Positions 1 to 7,292 of a DNA stretch of 21,049 bases are shown here, piece by piece (the first letter of the stretch is position 1; each line of letters begins with the position of its first letter). Made by a program: the position numbers and the translations under genes. Where the stretch lies: positions 1 through 21,049 of the forward strand of contig UQXP01000028.1 of NCBI GenBank assembly GCA_900545055.1, written 5' to 3'. The notes under the pieces are model-generated. The model saw nothing but the letters and a program-made list of their open reading frames with translations. It was not told where the DNA came from and searched no databases. The DNA comes from an uncultured Collinsella sp. GTDB lineage: Bacteria > Actinomycetota > Coriobacteriia > Coriobacteriales > Coriobacteriaceae.

Positions 1-65
1 AGCCCCTTGCGGCGTAGTTCTTATTTAAGCCGTCCAAGTTTTGGGGTGCAGTTCAGCCCGGCAAC

Positions 66-200
66 GTCGATGTTTTGGCAATGTCAGCGAAAGCCCACCA
101 GAGCGAGCAAGGTGCCTTGAAACAAGGCGGCATTGATCTTTTGATCATGCCGCCGAAGTTGAAAGGCAGATTGCCGCTCTGGCGGGCTTGCAGCGTCGAT
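66..200 (+). repeat. Structured intergenic element, copy 1
   Basis: It lies just past the GntR1 stop. On the plus strand it can fold as a small hairpin (69-74 with 80-85), a long outer stem (93-105 with 175-187, one mismatch), and an inner arm (121-123 with 158-160, 126-133 with 147-154, 135-138 with 143-146, loop TTTT). It matches the copy at 8585-8717 almost base for base, and the differences in the stems are mostly paired. The conserved right border is TTGCAGCGTCGA or close to it. Whether it acts as RNA or as hairpin DNA is unknown. Bases 1-65, at the left edge of the window, show nothing I can assign. Confidence 0.8.
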
Positions 201-201
201 C

Positions 202-230
202 GGTCCGCCGTTCGTAAGAACGGCGGAACC
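202..230 (-). terminator. Strong hairpin after the GntR1 stop
   Basis: A stem of ten pairs (204-213 with 218-227, loop GTAA), extended by GG/CC across a bulged base, begins five bases after the GntR1 stop codon. It has no long U tract, so it may protect the 3' end rather than terminate by itself. It borders the structured element 66-200. Confidence 0.5.
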
Positions 231-234
231 AACC

Positions 235-954
235 CTACATGACCATAACGTAGCGCGATCCCACGTAGTACTGCTTACCCATCAGGACCGGCTCGCCATT
301 GGGGCCGATAAAGCCGGCACGCAGGTTGAGCAGTGGATCGTGCGGAGCAATGCCCAACTCGGCCGCCTGCTCGGTATTGGCACGAACGGCCTCGACCGTG
401 CGGTAGCCAACCGAGACAATCGGCGTTCCGCCAACACGCTCGACCTCGGCAAAAATCGACTTGTCCTCAAGATCGGCCGTCAACAGCTCACGGTAGGCGT
501 CAAACGGCACAAAGATGTTCTCCTCAAAAATGGGCTCGCCGTCGGCCGTACGCACGCGCTTGATGTGCAGCAGCAGCGCGTCCTTCTGCAGGCCAAAGAA
601 CTCCATCTCGTTTTGACGTGCCGGCACAATCTGGCGATCGACCACATGCGCGCCCGCCTTCATGTCATTATCGGCACACAGCGCGGTAAACGTCTGCAGC
701 GTCGAAGCGTGGAACTGGCGGTTGATGTGCGGCGTGGAGACAAAGGTGCCACGGCCCTGCTGCTTAACCAGGTAGCCATCGGAGCACAGCTCCTCGACGG
801 CGCGGCGCACCGTAATGCGGCTCACGTCGTACTGCTCGGCTAGCTCAAGCTCGGACGGAATACGCTCCTTGGGTGCATAAACACCTTTCTCGATCGCGTC
901 CTTGATTTCGTCATAAATCTGCTGGTAAAGCGGTGCATTTTTGGGCGTAGGCAT
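235..954 (-). CDS. GntR-family (HutC/UTRA subfamily) transcriptional regulator, GntR1
   Basis: This is a cytoplasmic DNA-binding regulator of 239 residues. Residues about 5-75 form the GntR winged helix, with the typical IPSELELAEQYDVSRITVRR recognition region and a wing ending QGRGTFVS. Residues about 90-235 look like a UTRA effector domain, the type that usually binds a phosphorylated sugar or related metabolite. The ATG at 954 has only a weak upstream AAGAGTG, so translation may be modest. The core TATAACGTCT lies 43 nt upstream (997-1006) and recurs before the PTS operon and the EamA gene, so I infer autoregulation and control of those units. The gene stands alone, downstream of yitT in the same direction but behind a terminator-like hairpin. 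A strong hairpin and a structured repeat follow its stop codon. Family is certain; ligand and targets are inferred. Confidence 0.9.
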   Translation of the reverse strand: MPTPKNAPLYQQIYDEIKDAIEKGVYAPKERIPSELELAEQYDVSRITVRRAVEELCSDGYLVKQQGRGTFVSTPHINRQFHASTLQTFTALCADNDMKAGAHVVDRQIVPARQNEMEFFGLQKDALLLHIKRVRTADGEPIFEENIFVPFDAYRELLTADLEDKSIFAEVERVGGTPIVSVGYRTVEAVRANTEQAAELGIAPHDPLLNLRAGFIGPNGEPVLMGKQYYVGSRYVMVM

Positions 955-996
955 ATCTAATCACTCTTATTGGAATATCGAAATAACTAATACGTA

Positions 997-1006
997 TATA
1001 ACGTCT
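997..1006 (+). promoter_or_regulatory. Putative GntR1 operator at its own promoter
   Basis: TATAACGTCT lies 43 nt upstream of the GntR1 start. The wider GTATATAACGTCTA (994-1007) matches 13 of 14 bases of the site before the EamA gene. It has the ACGT-rich, AT-centred look of GntR/HutC operators. Binding is inferred. Confidence 0.5.
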
Positions 1007-1046
1007 AGTTTCATGTTACCTCATATTGGTAAAACGATACACCCTC

Positions 1047-1090
1047 CCTACCAAAAAGCGACAGCTTCATTTTGGTAGGTTTTATCTGGG
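1047..1090 (+). repeat. 33-nt palindromic repeat, copy A (with extension)
   Basis: CCTACCAAAA at the left pairs with TTTTGGTAGG at the right (1047-1079); both arms are intact. The extension GTTTTATCTGGG after it is also present after copy B. It lies between yitT and GntR1. Confidence 0.75.
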
Positions 1091-1099
1091 CAAACGAAG

Positions 1100-1131
1100 G
1101 CCTCCCGAAAGCAGCGAGGCTTTCGGGAGGC
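1100..1131 (-). terminator. Hairpin after yitT
   Basis: GCCTCCCGAAAGC (1100-1112) pairs perfectly with GCTTTCGGGAGGC (1119-1131) over a 6-base loop. On the minus strand it is followed by CTTCGTTTG, a weak U-rich tail. It probably ends yitT transcription. Confidence 0.55.
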
Positions 1132-1174
1132 TCAAGCGGACAGGATTGCGCCAGGCCGGCAAAATGCCGGTACC

Positions 1175-2182
1175 CTACTTGCCGTCGTCCTGCTGCAGGC
1201 TGTCCTGCTCGCTGAGGCGCGCCTGCCTGCTGGCCATGCGCGCGGGCTTGTCGGGATCAGGTACGGCCGTGGGCATGGGCTCGTCGACATGACCGCCCCA
1301 CCAGCCGCCCACAAAGTTGAGCGTGTGGAACACATTGATCACGGCGCCGGGATCAATGTCGCACACCAGCTTGATAATGTCCTGGCTCTCGTAGGTCGAG
1401 ACAACGGCGTGCAGCAGGTACATCTTTTCGCGGCTGTATCCGCCGATGACCTCGGCACAGCTAATGCCGTGCTGAAAATGGTCAACATAGGCGGTCATGA
1501 CCTCGTCCGCCTTGTGCGTCGTAATCTGCAGCGTCACGCGGTCGTAGCGACGATAGAAGCTGTCAATGGTCTTGGTCGAAATAAACTGGAACACGATGGA
1601 GTACGCTGCCTTGTCCCAGCCAAACATAAAGCCAAAGATCGCCAGGATAAAGCAGTTGAAACCAAAGATGACGCCCCAGATGGTCTTGCCCGTGTGGTTG
1701 GAGACCCATAACGCGATAAAGTCGGTGCCGCCGGTGGATGCGCCGGACTTAAGCGCGATGGCGGCGCCCAGACCCGAGACCACGCCGCCAAAAATGATGA
1801 GCATGATCTTGTCGCCCAAAAACGGTGCGAAGTGAAAGACGTTGAGGAACAGCGATGAGAGCACGACCTGCATCATCGAGAAGATGACGAAGCGCTTGCT
1901 AATGCCGCTCCAGCATAGGAGCGCCACGGGGATGTTGAGCGCGAGCATACCGAGCGAGATGTCGATGTGAACGCCGCCGAGCGAGGTAACGCGATCGAGC
2001 AGGACAGCGACGCCGGTGAGGCCGCTCGGAAGCAGGTCGGCGGGCCGAATGAATGCCTGGATCAGAAATGTCTGGAGAACGGCGGAAATTGTGACCGCCA
2101 CTGCAGTAATGGCGCGGCGGACGATGGTGAGACGGCCGAGCACGAGCACGCGGTCCGTGAGCTGATTGATGGCGTTCGCCAC
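1175..2182 (-). CDS. YitT family membrane protein (DUF161 plus C-terminal DUF2179)
   Basis: This 335-residue integral membrane protein has several hydrophobic segments in residues about 15-190, including glycine-rich stretches such as SGLGAAIALKSGASTGGTDF that are typical of YitT repeats. A soluble C-terminal domain (about 210-295) matches the DUF2179 pattern, with GGYSREKMYLLHAVVSTYE. The tail of about 40 residues after it is polar and makes the protein longer than the roughly 280-290 residues usual for the family. I chose the GTG at 2182 because AAGGGAG sits five bases upstream. The transport substrate of this family is not established. The gene is flanked by repeats on both sides and has no clear operon partner. 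A 13-bp hairpin (1100-1131) lies just past its stop. Confidence 0.88.
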   Translation of the reverse strand: MANAINQLTDRVLVLGRLTIVRRAITAVAVTISAVLQTFLIQAFIRPADLLPSGLTGVAVLLDRVTSLGGVHIDISLGMLALNIPVALLCWSGISKRFVIFSMMQVVLSSLFLNVFHFAPFLGDKIMLIIFGGVVSGLGAAIALKSGASTGGTDFIALWVSNHTGKTIWGVIFGFNCFILAIFGFMFGWDKAAYSIVFQFISTKTIDSFYRRYDRVTLQITTHKADEVMTAYVDHFQHGISCAEVIGGYSREKMYLLHAVVSTYESQDIIKLVCDIDPGAVINVFHTLNFVGGWWGGHVDEPMPTAVPDPDKPARMASRQARLSEQDSLQQDDGK

Positions 2183-2321
2183 GTAGGCTCCCTTCGAAGG
2201 CAGATGTGGTTGTGGGGCATGCCCGCGATTGTAGCATGGAGCGTACGGGGGCGCTTCAATTCACCCTCCCTCGACAACCAAAGCGGGACCAGCAACCCCC
2301 ACGACCAAAGGCCCAAATTAC

Positions 2322-2440
2322 AAGTGAGTAGACTTTTTACGATCTGCCGAGCACACCCAAAACCGCCACCCCTGTGACCTGCGGTTTTACAAAGGAAGAT
2401 ATGCATTGTGCACGACCTGCGCCAAAAAGTCTACTCACTT
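2322..2440. mobile_element. 119-bp element with perfect 17-bp inverted ends (MITE- or REP-like)
   Basis: AAGTGAGTAGACTTTTT (2322-2338) is the exact reverse complement of 2424-2440. Inside, AAAACCGC and GCGGTTTT form a second stem around a C-rich loop. It encodes no transposase, and I see no target duplication next to the ends. It sits in the 355-bp gap between the HAD gene and yitT. The rest of that gap (2183-2321 and 2441-2537) shows no gene. Confidence 0.6.
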
Positions 2441-2537
2441 AGCCCGAATCGAAGCCAAACGGATCAAAATAGAAACCAAATTGAGCCAATCCACCGCAAA
2501 AAACGTTTGAACCCGTGCTTCTCGCGGCGGATTGACA

Positions 2538-3167
2538 CTACAAAGCGGCCAAAATGTCGGTCAGATTATCGATAACGGCATCGGCTCGCGATTGATCGAG
2601 GTTAACGCCCTCGTGCGGACGCAGGGCCAAGACGTGGGCACCGGCTCGCTTGCCGGCCTCGATGCCCATGGGCGAGTCCTCGATCACCAGGCACTCGGCG
2701 GGCTCCACGCCCAGCGCCTCCATGGCGCGCTGGTAGATCTCGGGGTCGGGCTTAAACGCGCTGCACTCGTGACCGCTGATGGTGTAGTCCAGCACGTCGG
2801 CGATGCCGGCAATCCCCACCAGCTCGTCGATCAGCTCGCGATAGGACGAGCTCGCGATGGCGCACTTCACGCCGCGCTCGTGCAGCTCGCGCATCACCGG
2901 CTCCGTCTGCTCGTTGAGCAGCTCGGCATACGGAACGGGATGGTCCGGGCTGTAGACCTGCTTGTACTCCACGCGCAGACGCTCGCGCAGCTCAACATCG
3001 TCGGGCACCAGCGCCTCCCAAATGGCGGGCTCGTTAGACCCCGAAAGATCGGGAATCTCGTCAAAGTGGAAGCCCTTCTCCTCCATAAACGCCACGCGAC
3101 GACGGTTGTAGAACCACTCGGTATCGACCAGCACGCCATCCATATCAAACAGCACTGCCTTGATCAT
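2538..3167 (-). CDS. HAD-superfamily hydrolase, beta-phosphoglucomutase/phosphatase-like
   Basis: This is a cytoplasmic phosphatase or phosphomutase of 209 residues. All HAD motifs are visible: motif I FDMDGVLVDTE (nucleophile D8, acid/base D10), motif II AIASSS (about 104-108), motif III lysine K139 in AFKPDP, and motif IV IEDSPMGIEAG (E163, D164). Residues about 15-85 form the small helical cap of the beta-PGM-like subfamily. Sugar phosphates are the usual substrates, which fits the adjacent PTS and SIS genes, but its exact substrate cannot be read. I placed the start at ATG 3167 because GGAGG lies eight bases upstream; the ATG at 3173 is too close to that site, and the reading frame further upstream runs through a 33-nt repeat and a terminator. 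It is separated from the PTS operon by that terminator. Confidence 0.9.
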   Translation of the reverse strand: MIKAVLFDMDGVLVDTEWFYNRRRVAFMEEKGFHFDEIPDLSGSNEPAIWEALVPDDVELRERLRVEYKQVYSPDHPVPYAELLNEQTEPVMRELHERGVKCAIASSSYRELIDELVGIAGIADVLDYTISGHECSAFKPDPEIYQRAMEALGVEPAECLVIEDSPMGIEAGKRAGAHVLALRPHEGVNLDQSRADAVIDNLTDILAAL

Positions 3168-3182
3168 ACGCATCTCCTCCCA

Positions 3183-3226
3183 CCTGCCAAAAAGGGACAG
3201 GCTTATTTTGGTAGGTTTTATCTGGG
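3183..3226 (+). repeat. 33-nt palindromic repeat, copy B (with extension)
   Basis: CCTGCCAAAA pairs with TTTTGGTAGG (3183-3215), with the core GGGACAGGC between and the extension GTTTTATCTGGG. It ends just upstream of the HAD ribosome site, so it would be within or close to that leader. Confidence 0.75.
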
Positions 3227-3261
3227 GTTTTGCAGCGCAACGGGCACGTCCTCCCCAAAGC

Positions 3262-3292
3262 AAAAAGGGGACAGGGCGCAAACCCCATCCCC
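3262..3292 (-). terminator. Intrinsic terminator of the PTS-SIS1 operon
   Basis: On the minus strand GGGGATGGGG (3283-3292) pairs with CCCTGTCCCC (3267-3276) around TTTGCG, then TTTTT (3262-3266). It begins about 35 nt after the SIS1 stop. It separates the operon from the HAD gene. Confidence 0.75.
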
Positions 3293-3326
3293 TCTCAATC
3301 AACCAGTAAGGTCTAACTACTTGCGA

Positions 3327-4310
3327 TTAGTAGCTGAGCTTCCACATGTAGCGACGCATGGTCAGCGGGTGCTGACGGGCCTCGGCGATCTGGTTGCCAT
3401 ACTCACGCATAACGGCGAGGTGCAGCAGCGGGTTGAAGTAGGTGAGGACGCTCGCCGGCACGGCGTCGGCCAGGCCGTAGTCCTTGGAGTCGATCAGAGC
3501 GACCTTGGCACCCATACGCTGCAGGAAGGTGAGGGCGCGAGCGTCCATCGGACGGGTAGCACCGTCGGACATGAGGAAGACGTAGGGCTTACCCTCGGTG
3601 GAAACCTCGAACGGGCCGTGGAAGTACTCGCCGGTGTTGTAGGAGGCGGCATCGATCCACTGCATCTCGGTGAACAGGAAGGCGGCGTTAGAGTAAGCCA
3701 TCTTCTCGGAGGCACCGGAGGCCATGAAGTAGATCATCTTGTCGTCCTTGAAGTCCTGAGCGAACTGCTTGGCCAGGCCCTTGGCGGACTGAGCAGCGTT
3801 CTCGATCAGCTCGAAGATGTTGTTGAGGCCGGTGATCATGTCCTCGTAGTGATCATAGCCCTCGGTCTGCTGAAGGATCTCGAGAGCAAGAGCGATGGCG
3901 TAAGCGGGCTTCTCGGCCTTGGCAGCGTAGTTGGCGTGGAAGCCGTGAACGATGACGTGGTCGGCGTCGACGGTCAGAGCGGAGCCAGCCTTGTTGGTGA
4001 GGGAGACGACCGGGCAGTTGTGCTTCTTGGCGGTCTTGTTGGCCTCGACGGTCTCGGGGGTGGAGCCACCGAGGGAGCAGGTGATCACGAAGGTGTGCTC
4101 GTTGACCCAGGAGGGCGTGTCGTAGTTGAACTCGTTAGCGGTGAAGATCTGAACGTTCAGCTTGTCCGTGTTGTTGGCCAGGAAGTACTTGGCGGGGTAC
4201 AGGTCGGACATGGAAGCACCGCAGCCGACGAAGGCGACGCTGTGGATCTCGTGGTTGGACAGGACGTCAGCGACGATCTGCTTAGGGAGGTTAAGGTCGA
4301 TCTCGTACAT
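3327..4310 (-). CDS. SIS-domain sugar-phosphate deglycase/isomerase, FrlB/FraB-like (SIS1)
   Basis: This 327-residue cytoplasmic enzyme has two SIS domains (about 10-150 and 175-320). The first carries the phosphosugar-binding segment FVGCGASMSDLYPAKYF near residue 27 and CSLGGSTPET near 78. Length and the C-terminal RRYMWKLSY resemble FrlB (fructoselysine-6-phosphate deglycase). E215 and H231 are 16 apart in a GEYFHGPFE context. From memory the FraB catalytic pair is E214/H230, so the chemistry likely releases glucose 6-phosphate and an amino acid from an Amadori product. Glucosamine- or GalNAc-type isomerases (AgaS) are less likely because they are longer. I chose ATG 4310 because AAAGG lies ten bases upstream; ATG 4319 is too close to it. 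It is the last gene of the PTS operon, 197 bp after IID, and ends at an intrinsic terminator. Confidence 0.85.
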   Translation of the reverse strand: MYEIDLNLPKQIVADVLSNHEIHSVAFVGCGASMSDLYPAKYFLANNTDKLNVQIFTANEFNYDTPSWVNEHTFVITCSLGGSTPETVEANKTAKKHNCPVVSLTNKAGSALTVDADHVIVHGFHANYAAKAEKPAYAIALALEILQQTEGYDHYEDMITGLNNIFELIENAAQSAKGLAKQFAQDFKDDKMIYFMASGASEKMAYSNAAFLFTEMQWIDAASYNTGEYFHGPFEVSTEGKPYVFLMSDGATRPMDARALTFLQRMGAKVALIDSKDYGLADAVPASVLTYFNPLLHLAVMREYGNQIAEARQHPLTMRRYMWKLSY

Positions 4311-4402
4311 CTGACACATTCCTTTCGATTTTTGCGGCGCCACATTGCCGGGCGCACGCAGGGTTACCGTGATTTGGACCGAGTCGCCGGCCCGTTGAGG
4401 AT

Positions 4403-4428
4403 GTGACAAAGGGACTGCCCTTTGTCAC
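4403..4428. repeat. Perfect 11-bp palindrome in the IID-SIS1 gap
   Basis: GTGACAAAGGG (4403-4413) pairs with CCCTTTGTCAC (4418-4428) around ACTG. It lies within the 197-bp gap before SIS1. Its role may be RNA processing or attenuation; it may also be a dispersed palindromic repeat related to 8493-8520. Confidence 0.6.
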
Positions 4429-4442
4429 GTATAGGGATGGAA

Positions 4443-4473
4443 GCCTGCCTGGGGTATGGGATGCCAGGCAGGC
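4443..4473 (-). terminator. Hairpin downstream of the IID gene
   Basis: GCCTGCCTGG (4443-4452) pairs with CCAGGCAGGC (4464-4473). It stands 35 nt after the IID stop, without a real U tract. A partial terminator or a transcript-stabilising hairpin between IID and SIS1 would lower SIS1 or protect the upstream message. Confidence 0.45.
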
Positions 4474-4507
4474 CCCCGGGGGAAAGCGGTTGGACGCTTG
4501 GTCGCGG

Positions 4508-5341
4508 CTAGGCCAGGATGCCGGCCGCGGAGAGGGCGATGCCGCCCACGATGGCGATCACGAGAAGCCAACCGGTGTTGACGTTCTTCTTGATGAGCCA
4601 GTACATAAGGCCGGTGAGGCCAAGGGAGATCATCTGGGGCATCATGCCGTCCAGGATGTCCTGGATCACAACGGTGCCGTCAGCGAACTGCAGCGGGGTG
4701 GTGGCGCCGATTAGCGTGGCGATCATGCCGCCCACGGACATAAGACCCACGATGCCGCAGACATACATGAGCTTCTCCATGAGGTCGCCGCCCTGAAGCT
4801 TGCTCAGGTACTCGTGGCCGCCCTGATAGCCCATCTTGGCTGCGAACCAAGTGATCAGCACAGAGGGGACGATGGAGATGAGTATGGCCAGGATCGGGCC
4901 CATGATGGAGCCCTGCTGAGCCAGCTGAACGCCCAGACCAAAGGCGATAACGCGGATGGTGCCCTGGAAGAAGGAGTCACCGATGCCGGAAAGCGGGCCC
5001 ATGAGGGAGGTCTTGACCGCGTTGATCGAATCGGGATCGAAGTTCTCGGGATCCTTGGCGTACTCCTCCTCCATGGAGGCGGAGAGGCCCAGGATGAAAG
5101 CGCTCGTCTGCGGGGTGCAGTTGTAGAACGCCATGTGACGGTGGTAAGCCTCTTTCTTAGCAGCGAGCTGCTTGGGGTCGGACTCATCCGGATAGAGGCG
5201 ATCGAGCGTGGGAACCATGCCGTAGAGGAAGCCCATGTTCATCTGACGCTCGTAGTTCCAAGAGGCCTGGATGGCCCAGGAGCGCCAGAAGAACTGGCTG
5301 ACCTTCTTGTTCAGGGACACGTCCTTGATTGCGGTTGCCAT
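4508..5341 (-). CDS. PTS mannose/fructose/sorbose family transporter subunit IID
   Basis: This 277-residue membrane component pairs with IIC to form the sugar channel of a mannose-family PTS. The N-terminal region SQFFWRSWAIQASWNYERQM is the classic IID signature, followed by MGFLYGMVP. Residues about 100-150 contain FDPDSINAVKTSLMGPLSGIGDSF, another conserved IID stretch (GPLSGIGDS). Hydrophobic segments follow in about 150-190 and at the C-terminus. The ATG at 5341 is preceded by AAGGAGG, and that site overlaps the stop codon of the IIC gene. The two genes are 13 bp apart, so translation is probably coupled. Reading upstream of this ATG gives non-IID residues, so the longer start was discarded. 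Confidence 0.95.
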   Translation of the reverse strand: MATAIKDVSLNKKVSQFFWRSWAIQASWNYERQMNMGFLYGMVPTLDRLYPDESDPKQLAAKKEAYHRHMAFYNCTPQTSAFILGLSASMEEEYAKDPENFDPDSINAVKTSLMGPLSGIGDSFFQGTIRVIAFGLGVQLAQQGSIMGPILAILISIVPSVLITWFAAKMGYQGGHEYLSKLQGGDLMEKLMYVCGIVGLMSVGGMIATLIGATTPLQFADGTVVIQDILDGMMPQMISLGLTGLMYWLIKKNVNTGWLLVIAIVGGIALSAAGILA

Positions 5342-5354
5342 AGTGTGTTCCTCC

Positions 5355-6149
5355 TTAGTCTTCGTCGTCTTCGAGCGGATCGTAGTCGGAATCGACACCG
5401 GCGGCTGCATGGGAACCGTTGAACTTGAAGCCCATGAAGACGACAGCCAGGCACACACCGATCAGAGCGACCGCGATGACGGACAGGTTGAGGTAAGCGG
5501 CGAGCAGGAAACCGATGAACAGGAACGGGGTCATACCCTTCTTGATCATCATGGTGAGCAGCAGGGCCAAGCCGTAGGCGGTCATGATCTTGGTCGAAAC
5601 GTTAAGACCAGTGGACAGCCACTCGGGAACCATGTTGACGATAGTCTGAACCAGGTCGGTGCCGACGAAGACGGCCAGGAAGATCGGCAGGAAGTACATG
5701 AGAGCGTACAGACCGGAGCCGGCGCAGATGTGCATACGGTAGGCGGTCTTGAAGTTACCGTTATCAATCGCGCTATCGGCCACATGGGTGAGGGCGGCGA
5801 TGATGGAACGGAACACGATGCCGAGGAGCTGACCCAGGACGGCGACCGGGATGGCGATCGTCATGGCGGTCTCGGCGGAAGCATCGGTCAGGCACGCAAA
5901 GGCAGCGGCCACGATGCCGCCCAGGACCATATCGGGCGGAACGGCGGCGCCGACCTGCACCAGGCCCATGGACACGAGCTCGACGGCGGCACCGACGGCA
6001 AGGCCGGTGGGCACATCGCCCAGCAGCAGACCGACGAGCGTAGCGCCAACGAGGGGCTGCTCGAAGTTAAGACGACCGAGCAGGCGGGAGTCCCACATGC
6101 AGAACACGCCGACGAGGCCGACGAGCACCGCACTGATGAACGTATTCAT
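5355..6149 (-). CDS. PTS mannose/fructose/sorbose family transporter subunit IIC
   Basis: This 264-residue polytopic protein is the main sugar-translocating subunit of a mannose-family PTS. Typical IIC features are the N-terminal hydrophobic helix followed by RLLGRLNFEQPLVGATLVGL, the segment GDVPTGLAVGAAVELVSMG, and the conserved VPPDMVLGGIVAAAFA. About seven hydrophobic segments can be seen. The C-terminus ends in an acidic tail (DYDPLEDDED), presumably cytoplasmic. The ATG at 6149 has AAAGGAGA upstream. It lies 36 bp downstream of IIAB and 13 bp upstream of IID in one transcription unit. Substrate cannot be read from IIC; context suggests a glycated amino acid rather than plain mannose. 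Confidence 0.95.
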   Translation of the reverse strand: MNTFISAVLVGLVGVFCMWDSRLLGRLNFEQPLVGATLVGLLLGDVPTGLAVGAAVELVSMGLVQVGAAVPPDMVLGGIVAAAFACLTDASAETAMTIAIPVAVLGQLLGIVFRSIIAALTHVADSAIDNGNFKTAYRMHICAGSGLYALMYFLPIFLAVFVGTDLVQTIVNMVPEWLSTGLNVSTKIMTAYGLALLLTMMIKKGMTPFLFIGFLLAAYLNLSVIAVALIGVCLAVVFMGFKFNGSHAAAGVDSDYDPLEDDED

Positions 6150-6185
6150 ACCCTTCTCCTTTCAGTCAGGCAAAAGCCTGGTTGA

Positions 6186-7109
6186 TTACAGCTTGGCGTC
6201 GATGTCGACGCTCTGATACGTAGGGGTCTGCTGGACATAGAGCTTAATGCCCATGTCGAGCAGCTGGTTGACGTCGGCCTTCTGGGTGGCGTCGAGGAAG
6301 ACGGAGCTGTCCTTGCCGCCAATCTGATCGGCACCGTCGTGGTTGGCGGTGGCGCCCAGGTTGATGGCGTCGAGCTTGTAGCCCTGGCAGAACTGCAGCA
6401 TCTCGGCCGTGTTGCCAAAGACGAACATGACGCGCTCACCGAGGGTGTTGAGCTTGTCCATCTTGGCGAGGGCACGCTCGACGGTGAAGACGTTCAGGCG
6501 CACGCCCTGGGGCTTGGCCAGCTTAAGAGCGCCCTTCTTGATGTCATCGTTGGCGGCAGCGTTGTCGACGACGATGATGCGCTCGGCCTGAACCTTGGTG
6601 GTCCAGGTAAAGACGACCTGGCCGTGCAGCAGACGGTAGTCAAGACGTGCGAGGACGATCTTGGCGGGACCGGCGTTGTGACGGGACGCCTTGGCCTTCT
6701 TGGCGGGAGCCGCGGCGGCCTCGACCGGTGCGTTGGGGTTGGTCAGACCGGTGCGCGCCTCGTTGATGAGGGCCGCGAGCTCGGCGCCCTTGACGGGGAC
6801 GGGGCTCATAGCGAGCGTGAGCGCCAGCGGGATGTTGAAACCGCTGACAACCGTGAACTTCGTGCCGTTCTTGGAAAGCTCGACCATGCTGTTGTTGACC
6901 GAGCTGCCGAGCATATCGGTCAGCACATAGACGGTGTCGTCCGCGTTGAACGTGGCGATCATGGCGTCCACCTTATTGGTGATGGGCTCCTTGTCGTCAC
7001 GAGCAAGCGACACGACGTGGACGTTCGACACGTCGCCGAGAACCATCTCGAGCGTGTCTTTGGCGCCTGCGGCCAGGCCGCCATGAGATGCGAGAATGAT
7101 CTGATTCAT
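6186..7109 (-). CDS. PTS mannose-family fused IIA-IIB protein
   Basis: This 307-residue cytoplasmic phosphocarrier fuses IIA and IIB. Residues 1-123 are IIA, with the phosphorylated histidine at H9 in ILASHGGLAAG and the DMLGSSVNNSM segment near 65-75. Residues about 124-147 form an Ala/Pro/Lys linker. Residues 148-307 are IIB, with the phospho-accepting H162 in RLDYRLLHGQVVFTW. In the IIBs I remember, the residue at this Tyr is more often Asp (RVDDRLIHGQV), a small deviation that may be lineage-specific. Phosphate would pass from HPr to H9, to H162, and then to the incoming sugar. The ATG at 7109 has AGGAGGAGG upstream. It is the first gene of the PTS operon; a TATAAT and a palindromic operator lie about 30-45 nt upstream. 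Confidence 0.95.
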   Translation of the reverse strand: MNQIILASHGGLAAGAKDTLEMVLGDVSNVHVVSLARDDKEPITNKVDAMIATFNADDTVYVLTDMLGSSVNNSMVELSKNGTKFTVVSGFNIPLALTLAMSPVPVKGAELAALINEARTGLTNPNAPVEAAAAPAKKAKASRHNAGPAKIVLARLDYRLLHGQVVFTWTTKVQAERIIVVDNAAANDDIKKGALKLAKPQGVRLNVFTVERALAKMDKLNTLGERVMFVFGNTAEMLQFCQGYKLDAINLGATANHDGADQIGGKDSSVFLDATQKADVNQLLDMGIKLYVQQTPTYQSVDIDAKL

Positions 7110-7135
7110 CTTGCCTCCTCCTTTTCGTTATGGTC

Positions 7136-7155
7136 ATTATAACGTCTTATACGTT
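7136..7155 (-). promoter_or_regulatory. Promoter -10 and palindromic operator of the PTS operon
   Basis: On the minus strand a perfect TATAAT (7136-7141) lies 27 nt upstream of the IIAB start. It abuts the perfect palindrome AACGT-CTTAT-ACGTT (7141-7155), which contains TATAACGTCT (7138-7147 on plus). No good -35 is visible. An operator on the -10 is consistent with repression by GntR1. Confidence 0.55.
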
Positions 7156-7292
7156 GCTTATATTGCTAATTAGTATAAAGACCGTTCGCGGGTGAAAATC
7201 GACCGTTGACGGGTTTAACGCACTTGAAACGTTGGGGCCGGGTAGGCCGGCGCTGGCTGGATAACCCCAGGTCAGACCCTGCGCGCAATCCT

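Noticed and set aside
66..200. tRNA-like cloverleaf in the structured element
   Set aside because: The four-arm appearance lacks an anticodon loop of seven, a T-arm GGTTC box and a CCA-type acceptor, so it is not a tRNA.
2062..2406. A 114-codon minus-strand frame beginning inside the 119-bp inverted-repeat element
   Set aside because: It overlaps yitT in another frame and part of it encodes the repeat arm; no ribosome site supports it.
3168..3302. N-terminal extension of the HAD protein
   Set aside because: It would translate the 33-nt repeat and part of the operon terminator, and the GGAGG at 3175-3180 points to ATG 3167.
2532..4406. A 624-codon plus-strand open frame
   Set aside because: It runs opposite the HAD and SIS1 genes and through a terminator and a repeat; the residue pattern is low complexity and no domain is visible.
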